64,000 bases of DNA from Thiomonas sp. X19 (lineage in GTDB: Bacteria; Pseudomonadota; Gammaproteobacteria; Burkholderiales; Burkholderiaceae_C): the NCBI RefSeq assembly GCF_900089495.1, contig NZ_LT605203.1, positions 1,649,060 to 1,713,059 on the forward strand, read 5' to 3'. The notes under the pieces were generated by a model. That model was not told the DNA's origin. It saw only the letters and a list, made by a program, of their open reading frames with translations, and did no database searches. The position numbers and the translations under genes were made by a program. Of the stretch, positions 39,309-48,513 are shown piece after piece (the stretch's first letter is position 1; each line of letters begins with the position of its first letter).

Positions 39309-39731
39309 TCAATACCCGAAGCCGCTCGAACGCCGCCTTTTCTTGGTCTGCCGCAGTTGGTCGATGCTGAGCCCGCCACCGCCGCGCACCGCATAGTGAA
39401 TCAGCCCGCCGACCATGGCGATTTCGGCATACATCACGATCACACCCATGCGCCCGGCCGGCGGCAGCGCGAAGATCAGGATTGCCGCAATGGAAAACAG
39501 CGCCAGCGCCGCAGCCATGAAACGGGTGAACAGGCCAAGCGCCAAGGCGATGCCGCCGCCCAATTCCAGCAGGATGACCAGCGGCAGCAGCCCGCCCGGC
39601 ACCCCGTGCGACTGCATGAAGCCGGCGGTCTGGGCGTAGCCGTCGATTTTCGACAGGCCGGCGTGGATGAAAACAGCGGCCATCAACACGCGGCCAATGG
39701 CAATCAACAGGGCTCCTAGTGCGTCTTGCAT
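39309..39731 (-). CDS. DoxX-family membrane protein
   Basis: A 140-residue membrane protein with four predicted helices: LLIAIGRVLMAAVFIHAGLSKI, LLPLVILLELGGGIALALGLFTRFMAAALALFSIAAILIFAL, and GVIVMYAEIAMVGGLIHYAV. The family includes subunits of thiosulfate:quinone oxidoreductase and stress-linked proteins such as YphA. Here there is no partner gene to define the role. The ATG at 39731 was chosen because the conserved first helix begins there. Confidence 0.85.
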   Translation of the reverse strand: MQDALGALLIAIGRVLMAAVFIHAGLSKIDGYAQTAGFMQSHGVPGGLLPLVILLELGGGIALALGLFTRFMAAALALFSIAAILIFALPPAGRMGVIVMYAEIAMVGGLIHYAVRGGGGLSIDQLRQTKKRRRSSGFGY

Positions 39732-39962
39732 CCGAATCTCCTGGGTGTTGGCCGGCGGTTTGCGGTCGTGGCCGCGCCGGCTGCGTGGATGAAGGCTCGC
39801 CATGCGCCGCGCGAGCTTGGCGACATGCGCCGCGGTTGCCGAAGTGTAGGCAGATTCGCACCCGGCGTCACAACCCGCTACATCCGTTCGCGTCAGCTGT
39901 CCGCAAAATTCGTCCTGGTTCGTTAAATACGACAACCAACATCCTCAGGAAGGAGAACTGCG

Positions 39963-40493
39963 ATGCGTGTCCGTTCATTGGCCCTGGCCATCATGCTGCC
40001 GGCTTTCGCCGCTCTTGCCGGCTGCGCTCAATACCCCACCCAGCCCGGCTATGGCTACGCCCCGCAGCCCGCCTACGCCCCCCCGCCGGTCTATGGGCAA
40101 CAGCCGAGTTATGCGCAACAACCCGCCTATGCGGCACAGCCGGCACCGGCTTACGGCTACAACAACCAGGCGCCCATCTATGCGCCCGCACCCGGTTACG
40201 CGCCGGCTCCGAGCTACGCCGCCCCGGCCATCAACCCCGCGCTGGGGGCCGTGGCCGGCGGCTTGGCCGGCTCGGCCATCGGCAATGGCAACGGACGGGT
40301 CGCAGCCGCCGCAGCCGGTGCCGGCATCGGCGCCATCGCCACGCAGAACTGCCCGGGCGGCCCCAGCGTCAACCAGGCGCTGGGAGCCGTGGCTGGCGGC
40401 CTGATCGGCTCCATGGTCGGCCACGGCAACGGCCGCGTCGCGGCAGCGGCGGTGGGCTCCGGCCTGGGGGCGATGGCCACGGGGTGCAACTGA
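39963..40493 (+). CDS. Pro/Tyr-rich lipoprotein with glycine-zipper domain
   Basis: A 176-residue lipoprotein with a signal ending in LAGC (lipidated Cys about residue 20). Residues ~22-90 are a low-complexity Pro-Tyr-Ala-Gln stretch (repeats like YAPQPAYAPPP). Two glycine-zipper 2TM-like repeats follow (GAVAGGLAGSAIGNGNGRVAAAAAGAGIGA and a near copy). Such proteins (SlyB/17 kDa-like) sit in the outer membrane. AAGGAGA stands 7 bases before the start, a strong ribosome site. Function unknown. Confidence 0.8.
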   Translation: MRVRSLALAIMLPAFAALAGCAQYPTQPGYGYAPQPAYAPPPVYGQQPSYAQQPAYAAQPAPAYGYNNQAPIYAPAPGYAPAPSYAAPAINPALGAVAGGLAGSAIGNGNGRVAAAAAGAGIGAIATQNCPGGPSVNQALGAVAGGLIGSMVGHGNGRVAAAAVGSGLGAMATGCN

Positions 40494-40505
40494 GGCGCCA
40501 CCGGC

Positions 40506-40913
40506 TTGGCGTCGGGCCAGGGGCCCCGCGTCAAGCTCACGGCGAACTTCGCGGGCAATGTCAAAGAGGTCGAGCGCTTCTTGCTGGAGGCCGATGCGCT
40601 CCAGGCATTCGATGCCCCGCTGATCGAACTGACCGACACCCTGATCCCGAACCTGGAACGCTTTCCCGGCATGGGCAGGCGGTTCTTTGGCCGCCCAACC
40701 CGCTCCGTCGAAGCCAGCAACGGCATCGACGGTTTGCACCGCAAACCCGAGGCCATTGCAAAGGACGGCGAGCTGCGCGAATACCTCCTTCCTCGCTACC
40801 TGCTGCTCTACGCCCGCATCGACTCGACAATCCATCTGTTGTCCATCAGGCACCACCTGCAACTCCCTTTCGATTTTGAAAGCCAGTGGGAGTGCAGCAA
40901 GGGGACGCAATGA
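40506..40913 (+). CDS. RelE/ParE-family toxin-like protein without visible antitoxin
   Basis: A 135-residue protein with ParE-like features: an N-terminal helix (FAGNVKEVERFLLEADALQAFDALIEL-like region), NLERFPGMGRRFFGRP, and a C-terminal beta sheet (YLLPRYLLLYARIDSTIHLLSIRHHLQL). The only start in frame after the preceding lipoprotein stop is TTG at 40506, in the same frame as that lipoprotein, so the native 5' end may have been lost. ParE toxins normally follow a Phd/RHH antitoxin; none is present. It may be an inactive orphan. Confidence 0.6.
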   Translation: MASGQGPRVKLTANFAGNVKEVERFLLEADALQAFDAPLIELTDTLIPNLERFPGMGRRFFGRPTRSVEASNGIDGLHRKPEAIAKDGELREYLLPRYLLLYARIDSTIHLLSIRHHLQLPFDFESQWECSKGTQ

Positions 40914-41005
40914 CAGGAGCGCATTGGAATCATCACGCGCCGTGGCTATGATCTCCTCGTTTCTGACCTGAGCCGGTCCAGCTTCGGAGGTTGTCGGCAT
41001 GCACC

Positions 41006-41638
41006 ATGACCACAACCTCCGCCTTGTCGCAAGGCCTGCTCCTTGGCCTGGGCGTTTTCATCTATCCCGGTCCGAAAGACATCGTTGTTCTCCGCATGGC
41101 CCTGGCCGGACGCTGGCCGCCCGGGCTGGTCGCCATCGGCGCCTTTAGCGACGCACTGCTCATCACTATCGGCATGGCGGGTGTGTCGGCCATGCTGCAG
41201 CAATCTTCCCCACTGCAACACACGGCGCTATGGATTGGCGTGGTCGTCATGTCATGGCACGGCCAGCGCGCGGCACGCGCCGCGTTGCGTGGCGATGCCG
41301 AGGTGGCGAAGTGGCAAGCCACTGAACCTGCAGAACGCACAGCCCCGCGCGGCAATGGCTGGCCGGAGCTGCTCGCTGCTTCCCTGCTCAATCCGGTGGC
41401 GTGGCTCGACACCTTGTTCATCCTGGGTACGGTGGGTGCCGCATTGCCAGCGCCGCAGCGCCCGGCATTCACGCTCGGTGCTGTACTGGCTTCCGCACTG
41501 TGGTTCAGCCTGCTGGTCTGGGGCGCAAGCAGGGCGAGCGCCTGGGTGACCTCGACCGCCGTCTGGCGCATCCTTGATGGTTTCGTGGCGCTCTGCCTGT
41601 TGGGATTGGCCGCGTATGTCGCAGCGGGGCTGCTGTAG
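41006..41638 (+). CDS. LysE/ArgO-family amino acid exporter
   Basis: A 210-residue membrane protein with about six helices. The start matches the family (SQGLLLGLGVFIYPGPKDIVVLRMALAG) with GAFSDALLITIGMAGVSAML and ASLLNPVAWLDTLFILGT. LysE/ArgO proteins export basic amino acids; the substrate here is not certain. A GGAGG at 40986-40990 lies rather far from the ATG at 41006 and directly against a TTG at 40991, so initiation at the TTG is not excluded. Confidence 0.78.
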   Translation: MTTTSALSQGLLLGLGVFIYPGPKDIVVLRMALAGRWPPGLVAIGAFSDALLITIGMAGVSAMLQQSSPLQHTALWIGVVVMSWHGQRAARAALRGDAEVAKWQATEPAERTAPRGNGWPELLAASLLNPVAWLDTLFILGTVGAALPAPQRPAFTLGAVLASALWFSLLVWGASRASAWVTSTAVWRILDGFVALCLLGLAAYVAAGLL

Positions 41639-41722
41639 CCGGGATGGGTTCGAGCTTGAATCCACAGCGGGACGACGCCGTATCTGTGTGTGCACCAATG
41701 CGTCCAACCAAGCCAAAAATCT

Positions 41723-42045
41723 TTAAGCCGCCAGTTTCGCGCTGGCGAGGCGGTTCAGGCTGACGTGCTGTTCAGCAGCTTGCAAGGCCAAGGCGCGGTG
41801 AACTTCCGGCGGAATGCGAACCCGGAACTCGCCGCTGTCATGCTTCTCGGCAAGCGGAGCCGGAATGTCTTCGCCGCTGGCTAGCAGATCGGCCACGGCT
41901 TCGGCCACAACTTGCCGATCCCTTTCAAGGCCGCTTCGGGCGTCGAAGCCAGCCAGGAGAGGGAAGGAAACTCGGCGCACAAGCCGACATGCACGCCATC
42001 CTCCGGCGACCAGGCGACGCGATAGGTGTAGTGGTCAACGCTCAT
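41723..42045 (-). pseudogene. HicB-family antitoxin with single-base frameshift
   Basis: From the ATG at 42045, which has AGAGGG eight bases upstream, the protein reads MSVDHYTYRVAWSPEDGVHV, then GLCAEFPSLSWLASTPEAALKGIGKL, a typical HicB start. Near 41908-41912 one base is missing and the match continues in another frame as VAEAVADLLASGEDIPAPLAEKH and FRVRIPPEVHRALALQAAEQHVSLNRLASAKLA, the RHH DNA-binding tail. No HicA toxin gene lies on either side. It is either a recent pseudogene or a sequencing error. Confidence 0.8.
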
Positions 42046-42124
42046 GGTGAAAACCCTCTAGTTTCCCGATGGCAAGGAGCACTGCCGAACTCGGTACGAA
42101 GCGCTTTTGGGAGCTGTCGCGTTG

Positions 42125-43540
42125 TTACCCCTGCAACCCCCGCACCACCTCCAGCGCCTCATCGATGCGCGACACCGGGTGCAGTTCCAGCCCCTCGAAC
42201 TGTCTGCCCGCGCCCTTGGGTGCATTCGCTGCCGGGATGATGGCGATGGAGAAGCCGAGCTTGGCGGCTTCGCGCAGGCGTTCCTGGCCGCGGGGGGCGG
42301 GGCGGATTTCGCCGGCCAGGCCCACTTCGCCGAAGGCGAGCAGGCCGCGGGGCAGGGGGCGGTTGCGTAGCGAACTCTGGATGGCGAGCAGCACGGCGAG
42401 GTCGGCGGCGGGTTCGGTGATGCGCACGCCACCCACGGCGTTGACGAACACGTCCTGATCGCCGCTGGCCACGCCGGCGTGGCGGTGCAGCACGGCGAGC
42501 AGCATGGCCAGGCGCGCGGCGTCCAGGCCGACGCACAGGCGCCTCGGGCTGGGCGCGGCGGCGCTGTCCACCAGCGCCTGCACTTCCACCAGCAGCGGGC
42601 GCGTGCCTTCCAGCGTGGCGAGCACGCAGGTGCCGGGCACGGGTTCGGCATGGGTGGAGAGAAAGATGGCCGAGGGGTTGGACACGCCTTTGAGACCATG
42701 CTCGGTCATGGCGAACACGCCGAGTTCGTTCACCGCGCCGAAGCGGTTTTTGATGGCGCGAATGAGGCGGAAGCGCGACTGCGTGTCGCCCTCGAAATAC
42801 AGCACGGTATCGACCATGTGCTCCAGCACGCGCGGCCCGGCGAGCGCGCCTTCCTTGGTGACGTGGCCGACGAACACCAGGGTGATGCCGCTGGTTTTGG
42901 CGGCGCGGGTGAGCTGCGCCGCGCATTCACGCACCTGCGAGACGGAGCCGGGGGCGGATGACAAGGCCTCGGTGTAGACGGTCTGGATGGAGTCAATCAC
43001 CGCCACGGCGGGGCGTTCATTCGCCAGGGTGTCGAGCATGACCTCCAACTGCGTTTCGGCCATCAGTCGCACCGGGGCGTCTTTCAGCCCCAGGCGCTGC
43101 GCCCGCAGCGCGACTTGCGCGGCGGATTCTTCGCCACTGATATAGAGCACCGGCAAGGTGGTCGCCAGCCCCGCGAGAACCTGCAGCAGCAGCGTGGACT
43201 TGCCGATGCCCGGGTCGCCGCCCAGCAGCAGCACGCCGCCGGGCACGAGGCCGCCGCCGAGCACGCGGTCGAGTTCATCGATGCCGCTGGGCTGGTGGCG
43301 ATGGCGCTCGGCCTGCACCTCGGTGAGCAGAATGGGCCCGCTGGGGACGGCCAGCCCGCCGCGTGCGGCGAACTGCGCTGCCGCCGCGCCATGCCGCGCG
43401 CCGGGGCGGGGGCCGGACGCCGCGCTCTCCACCGTTTCCACCAGCGTGTTCCAGGCCTCGCAATGCGAGCAGCGGCCCTGCCACTTGGCGTTCTTGCCGC
43501 CGCATTCGGAGCAGACGTAGACGGTTTGGGGTTTAGCCAT
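42125..43540 (-). CDS. radA: DNA repair protein RadA
   Basis: A 471-residue protein. The N-terminal zinc ribbon is VCSECGGKNAKWQGRCSHCEAW. The RecA-like ATPase has Walker A GDPGIGKSTLLLQ and the RadA motif KNRFGAVNELGVF. The C-terminal third is a Lon-protease-like domain without catalytic function (VGGVRITEPAADLAVLLAI). RadA helps branch migration of recombination intermediates. It lies 21 bases after alr on the same strand, as in many betaproteobacteria. Confidence 0.95.
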   Translation of the reverse strand: MAKPQTVYVCSECGGKNAKWQGRCSHCEAWNTLVETVESAASGPRPGARHGAAAAQFAARGGLAVPSGPILLTEVQAERHRHQPSGIDELDRVLGGGLVPGGVLLLGGDPGIGKSTLLLQVLAGLATTLPVLYISGEESAAQVALRAQRLGLKDAPVRLMAETQLEVMLDTLANERPAVAVIDSIQTVYTEALSSAPGSVSQVRECAAQLTRAAKTSGITLVFVGHVTKEGALAGPRVLEHMVDTVLYFEGDTQSRFRLIRAIKNRFGAVNELGVFAMTEHGLKGVSNPSAIFLSTHAEPVPGTCVLATLEGTRPLLVEVQALVDSAAAPSPRRLCVGLDAARLAMLLAVLHRHAGVASGDQDVFVNAVGGVRITEPAADLAVLLAIQSSLRNRPLPRGLLAFGEVGLAGEIRPAPRGQERLREAAKLGFSIAIIPAANAPKGAGRQFEGLELHPVSRIDEALEVVRGLQG

Positions 43541-43561
43541 GATGCGGCGTGACCATGCCCC

Positions 43562-44755
43562 TCACTCCACTTGCACGGGTACGCGCAAGGCCAGGGCGCA
43601 CATCAATTCGTAGCCCAGGGTTCCAGCGGCGGCGGCGACTTCGTCGATGGGCAACTCGACGCCGTTGTGGCGGCCCCAGCACAGCACCGGGCTGCCGACG
43701 TCGGCGGCGCGTCCGGCGGCGCGCACGGGGTCGAGGTCCACGGTGACCATGTCCATCGACACGCGGCCGACGATGCGGGTGCGGATGCCGTCCACCACGA
43801 TGGGCGTGCCGGTGGGCGCATGGCGCGGGTAGCCGTCGGCATAGCCCACGGCGGCCGCGCCGATGCGCATCGGCTGCTCGGAGGTGAAGGCGGCGCCGTA
43901 GCCCACGCTGGCACCGGCGGGAATCTGCTGCACGCCGACGATGCGGGTGACGAGGCTCATGGCCGGGTGCAGATCCCAGGCCTTCGCATCGGACGCCAGG
44001 CCGGTGGGCGAGCCGCCGTAGAGCATGATGCCGGGACGAACCCAGTCGCCCAGAATGGCGGCTTGGGGCGCTTCTTGTTCGGCGGCTTGTGCGGTGCTTG
44101 CGGTGCGGGTGGCATGCGCGGCGAGCTTGAGCACCCCATCCGCCGGGCGGCGCCCCTGACCATGGCGCAACAACGCTGCCGAATTGCACAGGCTGCGCTC
44201 GCCCGGCAGGTCGCCCATGCAGCGCTGGAACAAGTCGAACGCATCGGCCGTGCCTTGCGGGCCGTCGGCGGTGGCGAAATGGGTCATGTGGGTGATCTCG
44301 CCCACGGCCGGGCATTGCTGCAGCCGCTCCCACGCGGCGCGGTACTGCGCGGGCGTGAAGCCCAGCCGGTTCATGCCCGTGTTCATCTTGAGATACACGC
44401 GGTGCGCGCGGGGTTTGCGCCGAGCCGCCAGCCAGTTGAGCTGGGCCACGTCGTGCACCACATGCCACAGGTTGAGGCGCTCGCAAAGCTGCAGGTCGTC
44501 CGCGCCGAAACAGCCTTCCAGCAGCAGGATGGGACCGCCCCAGCCCAGGGCGCGCAGGGCTTCGGCCTCGGCCAGGTCGAGCAGGGCAAAGCCGTCGGCC
44601 GCGCGCAAGGCCGCGAACGCGCGCTCGATGCCATGCCCATAGGCATTGGCCTTCACCACCGCCCACACCTTCGCCTGCGGCGCCGCCAGGCGCGCGCGCG
44701 CCAGGTTATGGGTCAGGGCCTCGGGGTGGATGGTGGCTTGAATGGGGCGTGGCAT
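43562..44755 (-). CDS. alr: Alanine racemase
   Basis: A 397-residue PLP enzyme that makes D-alanine for peptidoglycan. The PLP lysine is in [13 protein letters not shown] near residue 35 and the second catalytic base Tyr in SVGYGAAF near residue 280. [11 protein letters not shown] is the C-terminal beta-domain signature. The start at 44755 matches family N-termini ([14 protein letters not shown]). It is upstream of radA and divergent from lplT across a 307-base gap. Confidence 0.95.
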   Translation of the reverse strand: MPRPIQATIHPEALTHNLARARLAAPQAKVWAVVKANAYGHGIERAFAALRAADGFALLDLAEAEALRALGWGGPILLLEGCFGADDLQLCERLNLWHVVHDVAQLNWLAARRKPRAHRVYLKMNTGMNRLGFTPAQYRAAWERLQQCPAVGEITHMTHFATADGPQGTADAFDLFQRCMGDLPGERSLCNSAALLRHGQGRRPADGVLKLAAHATRTASTAQAAEQEAPQAAILGDWVRPGIMLYGGSPTGLASDAKAWDLHPAMSLVTRIVGVQQIPAGASVGYGAAFTSEQPMRIGAAAVGYADGYPRHAPTGTPIVVDGIRTRIVGRVSMDMVTVDLDPVRAAGRAADVGSPVLCWGRHNGVELPIDEVAAAAGTLGYELMCALALRVPVQVE

Positions 44756-45062
44756 GGGGGGCGCAGGGCGTTGCCGTGCTCGTGATGGGGTCGTGCAGGT
44801 GGTGACCAGGAGGCGTGCAGGGGGTGTGCGGGAGGTGGAAGCGCAGTGTAGTTTGGCAGAAATCCTGGCTCGACCGCTGTGCTATAAACCGCCCCCAGAC
44901 CTGCAACTTAGCGCAGCCGCCCCGTGGGGATCGAGAAAATTTCGGGGCACTCCGTTTTCTCGAAAGCCGCAGCCTGGCGGCAGCGAGCAACAGGCTGGGG
45001 GAGACAAGCGCAGGGCCGCCCGCGCGACCGGCGACACCCGTGATGCAACTGCGATCGAGATA
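44756..45062. other. 307-base divergent intergenic region alr-lplT
   Basis: No gene was identified. The middle part holds an inverted repeat, TCGAGAAAA (44931-44939) with TTTTCTCGA (44955-44963), inside a degenerate relative of the palindromic repeat found at 39095 and 58354. Promoters for alr and lplT must lie here but were not resolved. Confidence 0.55.
44926..44970. repeat. Dispersed intergenic palindromic repeat, diverged copy D
   Basis: A 9-bp-arm inverted repeat TCGAGAAAA/TTTTCTCGA with a CG-rich loop, preceded by GCGCAGCCGCCCCGTGGGG. The arrangement (AAAA-containing stem, CCCC/GGGG flank) resembles copies A and B but the sequence is diverged. Membership in the same family is tentative. 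Confidence 0.4.
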
Positions 45063-46388
45063 ATGAAAAAAGGCTTTTACTGGATCATGGCCGCGCAGTT
45101 CTTTTCGTCGCTGGCCGACAACGCGTTGCTCATCGCCTCCATCGCCTTGCTGCTGCAACTGCAGGCTCCGGGCTGGATGACGCCGCTGCTGAAGTTTTTT
45201 TTCACCGTGTCCTACGTGGTGCTGGCGCCGTTCGTCGGCGCCTTCGCCGACTCGATGATGAAGGGCAGGGTCATGTTCATCACCAATCTGGTGAAGGTCG
45301 TCGGACTCATGCTCATGCTCGCCAGCGTCCACCCGTTGCTGGCTTACGGCGTGGTCGGCCTCGGCGCCGCAGCCTACTCGCCGGCCAAGTACGGCATCCT
45401 CACCGAGTTGCTGCCACCGCAACAACTGGTGGCGGCCAATGGCTGGATCGAGGGCACCACGGTGGGCTCCATCATTCTCGGCACCGTGTTCGGCGGCTTT
45501 CTGGTGAGCCAGATGGCCAGCCGTTATCTGCTGGGTCTGCCGGGTCTCGCGCACCTGGGCATCAACACCGCGGCCGAGGCGGCGCTTGGGGTCATCGTCT
45601 TTGTCTACATCATCGCCGCGCTGTGCAATCTGAAAATTCCCGACACCGGCGCCCGCTACCCGCACCAGACCGCCAACCCGGCGAAGCAACTGGTCGAGTT
45701 CATCCACTGCACCAAGGTGCTGTGGACCGACAAGCTGGGGCAGATTTCCATGGCCGTGACCACGCTGTTCTGGGGCGCAGGCGCCACGCTGCAATTCATC
45801 GTCATCAAGTGGGCCGAGTACGCCCTGGGGCTGGACCTGAGCAAAGCCGCCACGCTGCAAGCCACCGTGGCATTCGGCGTGGCGGCAGGCGCCATACTGG
45901 CCGCCACCCGCGTGCCGCTGAAAAAGAGCCTGACCGTGCTGCCCATGGGCATGGGCATGGGCATTCTGTGCATGGTGCTGTCGCTGTATACGCGCAGCCT
46001 GGTACCCGACCTGCAGTTCAGCGTCGGCAGCCTGCATCTGCCGCTCTATCTGGTGCTGGCCGGCGTGTTCATGGTCGCCATCGGCGCCATGGCCGGTTAC
46101 TTCGTGGTGCCGATGAACGCGCTGCTGCAGCACCGCGGCTATGTGCTGTTGTCGGCCGGGCATTCGATTGCGGTGCAGAACTTCAACGAGAACGTCAGCG
46201 TGCTGGTCATGCTGTCGGTGTACGCCCTGCTCATCAAACTGAACCTGCATATCCAGTGGATCATCGGCCTGTTCGGCGTGTTCGTGGTCGGCGCCATGTG
46301 GCTGGTGATGCAGTGGAACAAGCGCAATATGCGCGAGCGCGACTGGACCCAGATCATCGGCGAGCCGCGCCACGAGTCCGGGCATTGA
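45063..46388 (+). CDS. lplT: Lysophospholipid transporter LplT
   Basis: A 441-residue MFS permease with 11-12 helices, starting MKKGFYWIMAAQFFSSLADNALLIASIALL, the LplT signature. It flips lysophospholipids across the inner membrane for re-acylation. In many bacteria it is joined with acyltransferase aas; here no aas gene is adjacent. The frame is open far upstream, but the ATG at 45063 starts the conserved domain. The TlpA-like gene follows 40 bases downstream. Confidence 0.92.
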   Translation: MKKGFYWIMAAQFFSSLADNALLIASIALLLQLQAPGWMTPLLKFFFTVSYVVLAPFVGAFADSMMKGRVMFITNLVKVVGLMLMLASVHPLLAYGVVGLGAAAYSPAKYGILTELLPPQQLVAANGWIEGTTVGSIILGTVFGGFLVSQMASRYLLGLPGLAHLGINTAAEAALGVIVFVYIIAALCNLKIPDTGARYPHQTANPAKQLVEFIHCTKVLWTDKLGQISMAVTTLFWGAGATLQFIVIKWAEYALGLDLSKAATLQATVAFGVAAGAILAATRVPLKKSLTVLPMGMGMGILCMVLSLYTRSLVPDLQFSVGSLHLPLYLVLAGVFMVAIGAMAGYFVVPMNALLQHRGYVLLSAGHSIAVQNFNENVSVLVMLSVYALLIKLNLHIQWIIGLFGVFVVGAMWLVMQWNKRNMRERDWTQIIGEPRHESGH

Positions 46389-46428
46389 GCCCATCATCCT
46401 CACGGTTGAACCCAACTGCCGCCACCTG

Positions 46429-47286
46429 ATGGACGCGCTACGCATCGGCCCCCTGGTGCTGCCCTGGGGACCGCTCATCCTGGTGCTGGGCTACACCGTG
46501 GCGGTGTTTGTGGCCGGCGCGGCGCAGCGCAAAGGCCAGGGCCATGCGGAGCCGGCTTTGCTGCCCCTGCTGGTGCTGGCCCTGGTGGCGGCGCGCGCGG
46601 TCTTCGTTGCGCAGCACCTGGCGAACTACCCCACGATGCTGTCCATGCTGGACATCCGCGACCGCGGCTTCACGCCTGTGGCGGGCTGGGCGGCTGCCGT
46701 GCTTGGCGTGGCGTTCTGGGCCTGGCGCCGGCCCACGCTACGGCGCAGCCTGCCGATGAGCGCGGCAACCGGTGCGGCCGTCATCCTGGCAGCCGGTGCC
46801 TTGTTGCAGGCGGTGCAGCCACCCCGGCCGCCACTGCCGCAGCTCAGTCTGCAGCGCTTGGGCGGCGAGGCGGGGAATGCGCCTGAGGGGGCTGCTCTCG
46901 CCCTGGCGCGCCCCGGCGGCGAGGTCGCGCTGCGAAGCCTGGAAGGCAAGCCGCTGGTGCTCAACCTCTGGGCCACCTGGTGCCCGCCCTGCCGGCGCGA
47001 ACTGCCCACCCTGGTGCAGGCCGCGCGGCAGGAACACAACGTGCGCATCGTGCTGGTGAACGAGGGCGAATCGGCACAGCGCGTCGCCGACTTCCTGCGC
47101 CGCGAAAAACTCGCGCCCTCCGAGGTGCTGCTCGACCCCGACAGCCGCCTGCTGTCGTACTACCAGTCCCCCGGCCTGCCCACCACTCTGTTCATCGCCG
47201 CAGACGGCAAGGTGCAGCGCATGCATATCGGCGAACTGTCGGCCGCGACGCTGCAGCAGGGTATTGCGGAACTGGGCGGGAACTAA
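46429..47286 (+). CDS. TlpA-family thiol-disulfide oxidoreductase with Lgt-like membrane domain
   Basis: A 285-residue fusion. Residues 1-125 contain about four membrane helices whose opening (ALRIGPLVLPWGPLILVLGYTVAVFV, then SMLDIRDRGF) resembles the prolipoprotein diacylglyceryl transferase fold but is too short to be an active Lgt. Residues ~150-285 are a periplasmic thioredoxin domain with LNLWATWCPPCRRELPTLV (catalytic CPPC) and the cis-proline GLPTTLFIAADG. It probably reduces disulfides during cytochrome c or periplasmic protein maturation. Partners are not encoded nearby. Confidence 0.85.
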   Translation: MDALRIGPLVLPWGPLILVLGYTVAVFVAGAAQRKGQGHAEPALLPLLVLALVAARAVFVAQHLANYPTMLSMLDIRDRGFTPVAGWAAAVLGVAFWAWRRPTLRRSLPMSAATGAAVILAAGALLQAVQPPRPPLPQLSLQRLGGEAGNAPEGAALALARPGGEVALRSLEGKPLVLNLWATWCPPCRRELPTLVQAARQEHNVRIVLVNEGESAQRVADFLRREKLAPSEVLLDPDSRLLSYYQSPGLPTTLFIAADGKVQRMHIGELSAATLQQGIAELGGN

Positions 47287-47302
47287 GACGTCCTTCACCT
47301 AA

Positions 47303-47463
47303 GGCGATGCTGAACAAGTTCCCGTGATGCAACTCGCCTTGCATCGGGATGGGATGCAAGGCGCAAACCACAGCCATAGCCCAAGCTATGGCGCGGATTT
47401 GCAACGCCGCAGACCGCCCGAGGCGCGGACGCGATGCGCACGAGGGACTTGTTCAGCGTTGCC
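47303..47463. repeat. MITE-like inverted-repeat element, long copy
   Basis: A 161-base element with imperfect terminal inverted repeats of about 25 bases: GGCGATGCTGAACAAG at the left, CTTGTTCAGCGTTGCC at the right. The interior has two further hairpins: CTTGCATC with GATGCAAG near 47338-47360, and CCATAGC with GCTATGG near 47384-47402. It carries no coding capacity. A shortened relative lies at 34299-34357. It sits between the TlpA-like gene and the DMT transporter and may supply the latter's leader. Confidence 0.75.
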
Positions 47464-47583
47464 CTAAGCTTGCTGGTGGTGCGCGACCTTGCTTCGCCTT
47501 GCGGCAGGAGGACGAAACAAGACGTTGCCCACCCACCGATCTGCATGTTTTCTCCGCTCACCGAGCGGACTCCACTTCTCTGT

Positions 47584-48513
47584 ATGCACACGTCCCGCCA
47601 AACCCTGGCCGCCATCAGCGGCCTGATGCTCAACGCCTTCGTTTGGGGCGTGTCGTGGTGGCCGTTTCGCGACCTCCGGGCGCTGGGCTTGAATCCCTTG
47701 TGGGCAACGGCGGCGATCTATGGGCTGAGCACGGCAGCCATTCTGTTGGCGCGGCCTCGGGTTTTGGGCGCGCTGCTGCGCAACCCTGCGCTGTGGCTGA
47801 TTCTGTTGTCTTCGGGCGCGACCAACGCCGCGTTCAACTGGGGCGTGACCGAAGGAGATGTGGTGCGGGTGGTGCTGCTGTTCTACCTCATGCCGGTGTG
47901 GGCGACGCTGCTGGCGCGCTGGCTGCTGCAGGAGCGGCTCACGCCGCTGGTGGGGTTGCGGCTGGTGCTGGCCTTGGCCGGGGCGATGGTGGTGCTGTGG
48001 CCGCCGGGCGGCGGCTTGCCGCTGCCGCAGCATCCGGCCGACTGGCTGGGCGTGGTGGGCGGCATGACCTTCGCCCTCAACAACGTGCTGTTGCGCAAGT
48101 ATGCGCATACGCCGCCGGAGGCGCGCGGCTTGGCGATGTTCGCCGGCGGCACGCTGGTGGCCGGTGGCTTGGCGTCGGCGCTGGCGGCCGCTGGCGTGGC
48201 CAGCGGCCTGCCCGTGCCGACGCTGCCACTGGTGTTGGCCGTGGGCTTGTTGGCGCTGGCCTTTCTCGCCGCCAACCTCGGCCTGCAATATGGCGCGGAG
48301 CGCCTGCCGTCCAGCCTCACGGCGGTGGTGATGACGGTGGAGATCGTCTTCGCCAGCGGCAGCGCGGTGCTGCTGGGGGCCGAGCAACTCAGCGTGCAGG
48401 CGCTGATCGGTGGTAGCCTCATTTTGCTGGCCATCCTGCTCGCGGCCTGGCGCCAACCGGCGCTGCCGCCGCAGCCACCGCAGCAACATTCGCCCCGGGA
48501 GACTCCGATATGA
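47584..48513 (+). CDS. DMT-superfamily (EamA) permease
   Basis: A 309-residue membrane protein with ten predicted helices in two EamA repeats (LMLNAFVWGVSWWPFRDLRALG...; GVVGGMTFALNNVLLRKYA...LTAVVMTVEIVFASGSAVLL). Members export amino acids, nucleotides or other metabolites; the substrate is unknown. The ATG at 47584 begins the conserved part; in-frame codons continue upstream into the repeat element. The last bases overlap gpx by four (ATGA at 48510), so the two are coupled. Confidence 0.83.
   Translation: MHTSRQTLAAISGLMLNAFVWGVSWWPFRDLRALGLNPLWATAAIYGLSTAAILLARPRVLGALLRNPALWLILLSSGATNAAFNWGVTEGDVVRVVLLFYLMPVWATLLARWLLQERLTPLVGLRLVLALAGAMVVLWPPGGGLPLPQHPADWLGVVGGMTFALNNVLLRKYAHTPPEARGLAMFAGGTLVAGGLASALAAAGVASGLPVPTLPLVLAVGLLALAFLAANLGLQYGAERLPSSLTAVVMTVEIVFASGSAVLLGAEQLSVQALIGGSLILLAILLAAWRQPALPPQPPQQHSPRETPI

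Noticed and set aside
42046..42124. HicA toxin gene next to the broken hicB
   Set aside because: The 79-base gap to radA is too short and shows no HicA-like frame.
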